Below, one piece after another: positions 1 to 5,061 of a stretch of DNA of 5,061 nt (its first letter is position 1; each line of letters opens with the position of its first letter). The stretch covers positions 1 through 5,061 of the forward strand of contig CAKZYI010000875.1 in NCBI GenBank assembly GCA_937884735.1, read 5' to 3'. Made by a program: the position numbers and the translations under genes. Under the pieces are notes generated by a model. That model was not told the origin of the DNA and ran no database searches. It saw only the letters and a list, made by a program, of their open reading frames with translations. Source of the stretch: an uncultured Pleurocapsa sp. GTDB lineage: Bacteria; Cyanobacteriota; Cyanobacteriia; Cyanobacteriales; Xenococcaceae.

Positions 1-187
1 ACGTAAATCAAAGTAGAAATGATTATCTTATTGAATAGCTTTGAAAGCCAAAGGCGCGACAGCTTTGCTGCGCCCAGAGCTTCGCTCTGGAACGAACAGA
101 GTTCGTTGCTAAAGGCTACGAACTAATAACCTCTCAACAAAGCTAATTCACACTAGGCGTTTTTATAGTTTGAGTATTTTCAATCAT
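1..187. other. Left-edge non-coding stretch
   Basis: No convincing gene is seen. Frame 3 is open from the window edge to a TAG at 36-38, and frame 2 to a TAG at 14-16. Either could be the last codons of an upstream plus-strand gene, but too little is visible to choose. The rest is the hairpin cassette and a short AT-rich leader before the hydrolase. The only possible Shine-Dalgarno-like element near the hydrolase is TAGG at 154-157, 12 nt from the alternative TTG start at 170. Confidence 0.5.
38..107. repeat. Tandem microhairpin cassette, likely dispersed cyanobacterial repeat
   Basis: Perfect short inverted repeats with 3-nt spacers lie almost end to end: GCTT/AAGC around TGA (38-48), CAGC/GCTG around TTT (60-70, extended by GCG 56-58 and CGC 71-73 past a bulged A59), CCAGAGC/GCTCTGG around TTC (74-90) and AACGAAC/GTTCGTT around AGA (91-107). 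An outer AGCC (46-49)/GGCT (114-117) pair could clamp the group. This layout resembles the small dispersed repeats found in many copies in cyanobacterial genomes, but only one copy is visible here, so the family assignment is from memory of style. It could act as a transcript-end structure for an upstream gene or a 5' leader structure for the hydrolase. There is no T-tract after it, so a classical terminator is unlikely. Confidence 0.6.
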
Positions 188-1168
188 ATGTATATTTCTT
201 GGCATCATTGGTTATTTGTATTCACTGCTATTTTCCATTTAATTGCCAGTTTGAGAGAAAACAAAATCTTACCCCCACTAGGAAAGCTATTTGATATTAA
301 TGGCAAAAAAGTTCATTTATATATCAAAGGTGAAGGAAAAGCAACGGTTATTTTAGACCATAGTTTAGGTGGTATTGAAGGATATTTTCTGATAGACGAA
401 ATAGCCAAAATAACGCGAGTTTGCATATACGATCGCCCTGGATATGGTTGGAGTCAATCTAGCAATAAGTCTCGCTGTAGTGAAGTTATTGTACAAGAGT
501 TAAATTTGCTTTTAACCAAAGCCAAAATAGAACCGCCTTACATATTGGTTGGGGATTCTTTTGGTAGCTATAACATGCGTCTTTATGCCCATAAATTTCC
601 TGATAAAGTCAAAGGAATAATTTTGACAGATGGACTACATGAAGCAGGAATGCTCAATATGCCTGTTATGGTTAAAGCAGTAAAGTATTTGTTTACTTCT
701 GGCTTTATTATGTCTATTTTTGGTTCTCTCTTAGGTCTAATTAGATTGATGGGAACCATTGGTTTATTTGAATTGATCAAACCAGAATTGAAACAATTCG
801 ATTTTAAACAGAGACAAAGAGTTAAACGATCTTTTTACAATCATAATCACTGGTTAACTATGGCAAGAGAATTGATCGATCTCAATAAAAGTGGTCGTCA
901 ATTAAAAGCTGCTGATAACCTTGGTGACTTGCCAATTATTAGTATTAAATCCAAAAGCTATTTTAAACCTTCTGTCTTGATGATTTTATTACCTTTAAAA
1001 ACAATTAACAAATTAAGAAACAAGATACATTGTAATCTTGGCTTATTATCCAAAAACTATACAGAAATACCTGCTAATAATAGTAGTCATTTTGTTTGGA
1101 TAGATGAACCAGAAATTATAATTCAAGCAATAAAAAAAATAGCATTATCACACGACAAACTGCTCTAA
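188..1168 (+). CDS. Membrane-anchored alpha/beta hydrolase
   Basis: This is a 326-residue alpha/beta-fold hydrolase. Its N-terminus carries one hydrophobic helix (residues about 8-22), a signal anchor that would place the enzyme on the periplasmic or lumenal face. Next comes the GKLFDINGKKVHLYIKGEG entry strand (32-50) typical of TM-anchored bacterial members, a DHSLGG oxyanion-loop segment (57-62), and YDRPGYGWS (81-89). The nucleophile elbow is G-D-S-F-G with Ser124; most relatives have His where Asp123 sits. His301 in SSHFVWIDEPE fits the catalytic His. The acid is not obvious: Asp148 after strand 6 is a candidate, and strand 7 (LPIISIK) is not followed by an acidic residue. The segment at about 155-235 is a cap rich in hydrophobic helices. 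I chose ATG 188; an in-frame TTG at 170 would add six residues, and neither has a strong ribosome site. The substrate is unknown; esterase or lipase-like activity is a family-level guess. Its stop codon overlaps that of the convergent CHAT gene. Confidence 0.85.
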   Translation: MYISWHHWLFVFTAIFHLIASLRENKILPPLGKLFDINGKKVHLYIKGEGKATVILDHSLGGIEGYFLIDEIAKITRVCIYDRPGYGWSQSSNKSRCSEVIVQELNLLLTKAKIEPPYILVGDSFGSYNMRLYAHKFPDKVKGIILTDGLHEAGMLNMPVMVKAVKYLFTSGFIMSIFGSLLGLIRLMGTIGLFELIKPELKQFDFKQRQRVKRSFYNHNHWLTMARELIDLNKSGRQLKAADNLGDLPIISIKSKSYFKPSVLMILLPLKTINKLRNKIHCNLGLLSKNYTEIPANNSSHFVWIDEPEIIIQAIKKIALSHDKLL

Positions 1169-3345
1169 CTATTGTAATAACGTATCGGAATAAAGCCAGC
1201 TTTGCTAATCAATTCTTGACCTTGTTTACTCAACAAAAAGTTTTTATAAGCCTCTCCTACTTCTTCATCAATCGGGCTATTGATCTCAATAATAATAAAA
1301 AGACGACGAACCAAAGGATATTCCCCTGTTTGTAGAGCTTCTATATTTAACCTATTATTTGCGGTGTAATTCAACCCAATAAATGTGCTGCTGGAACGAC
1401 GAGCCAAAGACAATATTTTTAAATTAGGATTATTGATTATTTCGGACGCAGAAACAAAATAAATTCCTCCCAAATCCTGTAGGCTTTCTACCTGTTTGAT
1501 AGCATAATTAGAATCTTCAACAAAAACAATATTTTTACCATAGGTACGATCTTTTAAAATGTTATTGCGAAAAAATTCGGTAGTGCCACTTTGCAAAGGG
1601 CGAGCGTAAGGAACAATTGGCAAATCCTGCCCGCCAATTTCGCCCCAATTAGTTATTTTTCCGCGATAGATAGCCTCAAGCTGTTTAATAGTTAAACCGT
1701 CAATATTTAACTTGGGATTAACTACCACTGCAACACCATCGATCGCAATAGGAACTTGTTTTAATATTTTGCCTCGAATAATGGCAGAGTCATATTCATC
1801 ATTTTCTACTGGGCGAGAAGAAAGAGCAAAAGAAATTTGTCCATTCAACAGCATTTTTATGCCCGTACCAGAACCATTGGGTAAAGTAGGATGATAGGTA
1901 TAAATCAATTTAAAGTAGGGATATTTTTGCTGTATTTGTTGATTAATCAAATCACTAATTGATCGCCATGTAGTGCTGCCGCTATATTGCCAAGTTCCCA
2001 AAGGTAAATCTAGTTTTGGTTGGGAATCAAAATAGCTATCGACAATATTTACTACAGGCTGGGTAATAAAATTCGTGTCTACTTGAGGGAAAATTAAGTT
2101 TAAACAAAGTCCAGCTATAAAAGTTGCGATCGCCGTAATACTAATTAATAGTATCTGCAGAATATTTTTAAATAAACTCGACTTGCTATCTTCTAGATTA
2201 TTATTTTGATCGGCAACAGCTTTAATATATTTATTTCTTGGTTGAATATCACTCCAGCAAAAATAGCTTTGAGCAGGTTTTAAACATAAAGTGGGCAACC
2301 AAAATGCTCCAGGGTATCGAGCATTAAAATGCTCTAATTTTTTACGAGCTTTATGAACCGAACTAAACAAAGAATTATCACTAATAAACTCTTGAAAAAA
2401 GTTAGATAAAAACTCAATGGCAATTTCATCGGGAACAGGTTCGCTCATAACAATAATTTGCGCCAAATTCAACTCGCTTAAGCGATCTGCCAAACCCAAA
2501 CCATCACAGGAATTAAAAATAGCAAGCTGTAATCCTTGATTGATAGCTTGCTTAAAGGAATCCTTAAACTCTTCAATAGTTAAACGTTCCTGATTGTTGA
2601 TTCCAATCCAGCCAATAGTTCCATCTTCATAACTGCCAATATGTCCGGTAAAAATAAAAATATGATACCCACCAACGCCCCACAAAGCAGAAACTAATAC
2701 TTTTAAACTAGGCTGTAACAAATAAACTATTTCGGCTTTTTTACCCAGCAATTGCTGAACCACTGCTAGATCAGATTCAGTATTGATGCCATCACTTTTC
2801 CCCACCACCAACAAGATCCTCGCTTTCTTACTAGAAACTAGATCGATGGTAGATGAAATCGCCAAATCCTTAGCCGTTGGGGTGCTAATGGCGACTTCTG
2901 TTTGAGGATAATATTGCCTCAACAAATCCCATTCTTGCCAAGGAAGCCGACAAAGATCGATATTTTGGCTATTAATAATAATCTGTAATTCTTCAGCATC
3001 AAACTGATTGGCAAAAGAAATTAAGCCATCGCGAATTGTTTGCCATTCACTATCCGTATTATTCAACCAAAGATTGAGGTTATTTTTGACCGCGTTGATG
3101 CATTCCGTTGAAGAGCTAACCCGAACAGACTTAGGAATTACTCGAAAATTTGATTTAGCATCAACATCAGAACGTATACTGTCTAGAGCGCGATAATTAT
3201 TTTGCCACTGCTGTAAAGCTATTTTTAGCTCAGTTGGAATCAAATCCAAACATCCTTCTATCTCCCAAGGCTGATTGCTACAGCTAAGAGTAACCAAAAA
3301 TCCCTTTGGCGATGTCTGTCTAAATTTAAGCTTGACGATCTCCAT
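1165..3345 (-). CDS. CHAT protease - TM helix - PstS-like binding domain fusion
   Basis: This 726-residue protein has three parts. Residues about 115-357 are a CHAT (caspase HetF-associated with TPRs) domain. It is preceded by LCRLPWQEWDLL (131-142), common before cyanobacterial CHAT cores, and has the catalytic pair His235 (IFTGHIG) and Cys280 (IFNSCDGLGLA). Residues about 394-420 are one membrane helix, preceded by Lys/Arg-containing sequence, so CHAT should be cytosolic. Residues about 444-726 are a full PstS-like (PBP_like) domain: GSTTW (456-460), GSGTGI (491-496), SFALSSRPV (505-513), the LTIKQLEAIYRGKITNWGEIGG signature (551-572), RPLQSGTTEFF (582-592) and a C-terminal FLLSKQGQELISKAGFIPI (703-721). 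The first about 110 residues match no domain I can name. ATG 3345 is the first possible start because an in-frame TAG lies 6 nt upstream; no Shine-Dalgarno is seen. It is probably a transmembrane sensor whose outside ligand modulates an inside peptidase; that role is inference. No permease or ATPase genes lie beside it, so transport is unlikely. Confidence 0.9.
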   Translation of the reverse strand: MEIVKLKFRQTSPKGFLVTLSCSNQPWEIEGCLDLIPTELKIALQQWQNNYRALDSIRSDVDAKSNFRVIPKSVRVSSSTECINAVKNNLNLWLNNTDSEWQTIRDGLISFANQFDAEELQIIINSQNIDLCRLPWQEWDLLRQYYPQTEVAISTPTAKDLAISSTIDLVSSKKARILLVVGKSDGINTESDLAVVQQLLGKKAEIVYLLQPSLKVLVSALWGVGGYHIFIFTGHIGSYEDGTIGWIGINNQERLTIEEFKDSFKQAINQGLQLAIFNSCDGLGLADRLSELNLAQIIVMSEPVPDEIAIEFLSNFFQEFISDNSLFSSVHKARKKLEHFNARYPGAFWLPTLCLKPAQSYFCWSDIQPRNKYIKAVADQNNNLEDSKSSLFKNILQILLISITAIATFIAGLCLNLIFPQVDTNFITQPVVNIVDSYFDSQPKLDLPLGTWQYSGSTTWRSISDLINQQIQQKYPYFKLIYTYHPTLPNGSGTGIKMLLNGQISFALSSRPVENDEYDSAIIRGKILKQVPIAIDGVAVVVNPKLNIDGLTIKQLEAIYRGKITNWGEIGGQDLPIVPYARPLQSGTTEFFRNNILKDRTYGKNIVFVEDSNYAIKQVESLQDLGGIYFVSASEIINNPNLKILSLARRSSSTFIGLNYTANNRLNIEALQTGEYPLVRRLFIIIEINSPIDEEVGEAYKNFLLSKQGQELISKAGFIPIRYYNS
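2126..2133. repeat. HIP1 octamer GCGATCGC
   Basis: This is a perfect highly iterated palindrome inside the CHAT fusion gene, in the part coding for its membrane helix. HIP1 is strongly over-represented in many cyanobacterial genomes and supports the host assignment. Confidence 0.9.
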
Positions 3346-3493
3346 AGGCTAAATAAAACTACAGCTAACGCATGGTCGTTTAATTAATTTCTTCATGGTC
3401 TGAGCTATCTTTTTCGAGGACTGAAAAACAGTAAATTCTTTAAACTCTTTCGTATGGTTTCTATATTAAAACGATTAAAAATGCCTATAAAAA

Positions 3494-3501
3494 GCGATCG
3501 C
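3494..3501. repeat. HIP1 octamer GCGATCGC
   Basis: This second perfect HIP1 palindrome in the window lies in the divergent intergenic region, about 150 bp upstream of the CHAT fusion start. Two copies in 5 kb of AT-rich DNA is far above random expectation. Confidence 0.9.
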
Positions 3502-3526
3502 TAAAATAAATTAGAATATTCATTAG

Positions 3527-3549
3527 TTAAATACCAATTAAATATTTAA
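3527..3549. repeat. AT-rich inverted repeat, possible operator
   Basis: TTAAATA (3527-3533) and TATTTAA (3543-3549) form a perfect 7-bp inverted repeat with a 9-nt spacer, in the middle of the divergent region. The geometry would suit a dimeric regulator, but AT-only arms arise easily by chance here. A separate perfect palindrome, GAATATTC, lies next to it at 3514-3521. Confidence 0.3.
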
Positions 3550-3593
3550 GAGTATATTTCCCTATTTTGGTAAATTTCTGGGGGTGCGGTCAT
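3546..3593 (-). CDS. Possible 15-codon leader peptide or gene-start remnant
   Basis: On the minus strand, AGGAG (3608-3604) is followed 10 nt later by ATG (3593-3591) and 15 sense codons reading MTAPPEIYQNREIYS, then TAA. The ribosome site is better than that of the large gene it precedes by about 200 nt on the same strand. It could be a leader peptide on the CHAT-fusion transcript, the surviving start of a decayed gene, or chance. I recognise no family in the peptide. Confidence 0.25.
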   Translation of the reverse strand: MTAPPEIYQNREIYS

Positions 3594-3716
3594 TTTAATC
3601 AATCTCCTGATAACCTGTTTTCAGTACATATGTTTTATATTTAAGGACTAGCTCCCCGTCGTGAAACCGACTCTATATTAATCATTACTCATTTAAGATA
3701 GTGATGTTAGCATGTG

Positions 3717-3789
3717 AATTTTAACTAGACATCTTGGTGTGAAACACTTGTTAGTTTTAACGTCAATAAATAAGTTGCTAGTTGAATTT
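3717..3789 (+). promoter_or_regulatory. Possible 5' leader fold before protease-GUN4 gene
   Basis: AACTAG (3723-3728) pairs perfectly with CTAGTT (3778-3783). The helix can be extended outward through a U-G pair and two U-A pairs (3720-3722 with 3784-3786), and after one mismatch by AA with TT. Inside it lies a GTGT/ACAC hairpin with a GAA loop (3737-3747). The closing helix ends a few bases before the GGAG ribosome site, so it might affect translation. The transcription start is unknown, so it is not certain that this region is transcribed. Confidence 0.25.
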
Positions 3790-3792
3790 ATC

Positions 3793-3796
3793 GGAG
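3793..3796 (+). promoter_or_regulatory. Shine-Dalgarno GGAG of protease-GUN4 gene
   Basis: GGAG ends 9 nt before ATG 3806. This is ordinary spacing and fixes the start of the exported protease gene. It is the clearest ribosome site of the three large genes in the window. Confidence 0.7.
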
Positions 3797-3805
3797 TTTA
3801 AGCAA

Positions 3806-5061
3806 ATGAAATTGTCGAGAAAGATAAACAAACTATTAACGGGTGGAACAATAGGTTTTGCTCTGACATTGGGTGGGTTGTTTGCTGACAAACCAAACCT
3901 GGTTCAACCTGCTTTTGCTCAGGTAGCACAGGCTCTTTCTCCAGAAGAAGTAAATCTCCGCGCAAAACAAATCATCGTTCGTATAGATGGTGCTAGCGTA
4001 GGCTCTGGTTCACTAATCGAGCATTCAGATAGTACCTATACTGTACTTACTAACTGGCACGTGATGAAGAATCAGGGAGAATATACTGTTACCACCATTG
4101 ATGGTCGAAAACATCAGGTAGATCCTTCAAGTATCCAACAGTTAGCAGGATTAGATTTAGCCATCTTCAAATTTACTAGTAACCAAAACTATCAGGTAGC
4201 AGATTTAGGCAATTCAGGCAATTTAAATGAGGGGCAAAGCGTTTATTTTGCTGGATATCCAGGGGAATTGCGTCGAGAAGACAATCGTTATTATCGCTTT
4301 TTTTCAGCAAATATAGTCGGTATTTTGCCCAAACAAACCGAAAATGGCTATTCCTTGATTTACAATGGCGAAGCTTTTCCAGGAATGAGTGGAGGTCCAG
4401 TGTTCAACCAAAATGGTCTGGTAATTGGCGTTCATGGCGAAGCCAATGTTCATGCTTTATCTGGTGGGACTTCCAATTATGCTATTCCTATTAATACTTA
4501 TCAATCAGCCATTGCCAGCCTAAACAATCAACCTGCTGCCGAAACCACAACAGCACCAGCACAAGTATCAACTCCTGTTACCAACGACGTAGCAACCGAG
4601 CCAGTAGCAGAGCCAGAATCACCAGCAGAAGTTGACAATCAGCCAGAAGCAACTAACCCCGACAACATATCCTCCGTACCAACTTTTACTCCCGATCCTC
4701 CGACGAAAAATCCTCCACCCAAGCCCCAAAACCAATCCACAGAAACTAGCGAGTCGGCAACTGCCTCAGAAGAAGAGGATAAAAAAAAAGCCAATAACCA
4801 GGCAGTAAAGCCCAAACCCGAACCCGAACCTGAAGTAGAATTAGAAACAATAGAAGTCAGCACCAACACCAGAAAAATTCCCCTAATTTCTCAAAAAACA
4901 GGTATCGACTACACTTCTTTGCGAGACTTGCTTAAAGAAGAGAAATGGTCGGAAGCCGAGTTGCAGACATACAGAATGGTAGAGCAGATTGTTAAAACTG
5001 CTAAACAAAAAAATAAACATGTTTTTATATCTATTAAGCTCAAATGTAAATTAATGCTATA
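3806..5061 (+). CDS. Exported trypsin-like serine protease with GUN4 domain (3' end missing)
   Basis: An open frame with no stop runs to the window edge, with 418 residues visible. The N-terminus is an export signal: basic MKLSRKINK, a hydrophobic stretch (10-27), and an AFA cleavage motif at 36-38 (LFA at 25-27 is an alternative). Residues about 50-240 are an S1/trypsin-like peptidase with a complete triad: His85 in VLTNWHVM, Asp117 in GLDLAIFKF, and Ser195 in FPGMSGGPVF. The GMSGGP form, instead of GNSGGP, is one I associate with cyanobacterial members. Residues about 242-350 are a disordered linker rich in Pro, Glu, Thr and Ser with a KPKPEPEPE run. From about 366, IDYTSLRDLLKEEKWSEAE matches the opening helices of GUN4. 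The last visible residues fit GUN4 less well and the porphyrin-binding core would lie beyond the window. A good GGAG site supports this start. The target is unknown; the cytosolic GUN4 protein assists Mg-chelatase, but an exported copy would need another role. Confidence 0.88.
   Translation, partial: MKLSRKINKLLTGGTIGFALTLGGLFADKPNLVQPAFAQVAQALSPEEVNLRAKQIIVRIDGASVGSGSLIEHSDSTYTVLTNWHVMKNQGEYTVTTIDGRKHQVDPSSIQQLAGLDLAIFKFTSNQNYQVADLGNSGNLNEGQSVYFAGYPGELRREDNRYYRFFSANIVGILPKQTENGYSLIYNGEAFPGMSGGPVFNQNGLVIGVHGEANVHALSGGTSNYAIPINTYQSAIASLNNQPAAETTTAPAQVSTPVTNDVATEPVAEPESPAEVDNQPEATNPDNISSVPTFTPDPPTKNPPPKPQNQSTETSESATASEEEDKKKANNQAVKPKPEPEPEVELETIEVSTNTRKIPLISQKTGIDYTSLRDLLKEEKWSEAELQTYRMVEQIVKTAKQKNKHVFISIKLKCKLML
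4781..4789 (+). repeat. A9 homopolymer in the protease-GUN4 linker
   Basis: Nine consecutive A's form codons 326-328 (three Lys) exactly in frame, between the protease and the GUN4 domain. Gaining one A leads to a TAA at 4795-4797; losing one leads to a TAA at 4806-4808. Either slip would release the signal peptide and intact protease without GUN4. Confidence 0.8.

Larger units (their letters stand above)
3346..3805. other. Divergent AT-rich intergenic region
   Basis: These 460 bp between the CHAT fusion (leftward) and the protease-GUN4 gene (rightward) must contain both promoters. I see no tRNA or protein gene longer than about 16 codons. It holds a HIP1 site, an AT-rich inverted repeat (3527-3549), a leftward mini-ORF with a good ribosome site, a small GTCG/CGAC hairpin (3658-3671), and a possible 5' leader fold before the rightward gene. 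A weak leftward promoter can be drawn, TTTATA (3491-3486) with a 17-nt spacer to TAATAT (3468-3463), each 4 of 6 to the sigma-70-type consensus; in sequence this AT-rich that is little evidence. I found no direct repeat resembling the cyanobacterial Pho box (CTTAACCT type), although the leftward gene carries a phosphate-binding-type domain. Confidence 0.6.

Noticed and set aside
19..126. 35-codon plus-strand open frame starting with ATG at 19
   Set aside because: It is mostly the microhairpin cassette read as codons; the palindromes explain the open frame, and there is no clear ribosome site.
583..780. 65-codon minus-strand frame
   Set aside because: It lies wholly inside the hydrolase gene, antisense, and has no recognisable domain.
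1712..1894. 60-codon plus-strand frame
   Set aside because: It is antisense to the part of the CHAT fusion gene that encodes well-conserved PstS-like motifs.
3008..3196. 62-codon plus-strand frame
   Set aside because: It is antisense to the N-terminal part of the CHAT fusion gene, with no family match.
3454..3504. 16-codon plus-strand ORF MVSILKRLKMPIKSDR ending in the HIP1 site
   Set aside because: There is no ribosome site and its length is within chance for this AT-rich region.
3580..3671. Possible small RNA between GGGGG (3580-3584) and the CCCC-GTCG hairpin region
   Set aside because: Pairing is limited to a few bases, no known cyanobacterial sRNA motif was recognised, and no terminator follows.
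3748..3776. TTGTTA with a 17-nt spacer to TAAGTT as a promoter of the protease-GUN4 gene
   Set aside because: The -10 box matches only 3 of 6 consensus positions; such pairs are expected by chance here.
3346..3805. CRISPR array or Pho box in the divergent region
   Set aside because: No regularly spaced direct repeats are present and no tandem CTTAACCT-type elements were found.
4639..4869. 76-codon minus-strand frame rich in Gly, Ser and Val
   Set aside because: It is the antisense reading of the Pro/Glu/Thr-rich linker of the protease-GUN4 gene; the composition follows from the linker codons.

Overview
The window comes from a low-GC cyanobacterium. The evidence is two full HIP1 octamers (GCGATCGC at 2126-2133 and 3494-3501), a CHAT-type caspase-like protein, the start of a GUN4 domain (a family tied to chlorophyll synthesis), and a microhairpin cassette of the kind dispersed through cyanobacterial genomes. 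A baeocystous or colonial lineage (Pleurocapsales/Chroococcales-like) is only a guess from the style of the repeat.

Layout. Positions 1-187 hold no convincing gene. They carry a compact cassette of back-to-back 3-nt-loop hairpins (38-107). A plus-strand gene (188-1168) encodes a membrane-anchored alpha/beta hydrolase. It overlaps by 4 nt, tail to tail, with a large minus-strand gene (3345 down to 1165). That gene encodes a 726-residue three-part protein: an N-terminal CHAT protease domain with an intact His235/Cys280 dyad, one membrane helix (about 394-420), and a complete PstS-like phosphate-binding-protein domain (about 444-726) outside the membrane. A 460-bp AT-rich intergenic region (3346-3805) separates it from a divergent plus-strand gene that starts at 3806 and runs off the end of the window. 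The 418 visible residues of that gene are a signal peptide, a trypsin-like serine protease with a complete His85/Asp117/Ser195 triad, a long Pro/Glu/Thr-rich linker, and the first part of a GUN4 domain.

How they might work together. The two larger genes are divergent and both couple a peptidase to a ligand-binding module: a cytosolic CHAT peptidase with an outside anion-binding domain, and an exported serine peptidase with a GUN4 (porphyrin-binding family) domain. The first looks like a one-protein transmembrane sensor in which ligand outside could control proteolysis inside. Whether the two genes form one system is inference from their arrangement only. The hydrolase is convergent with the CHAT gene and has no evident functional link to it.
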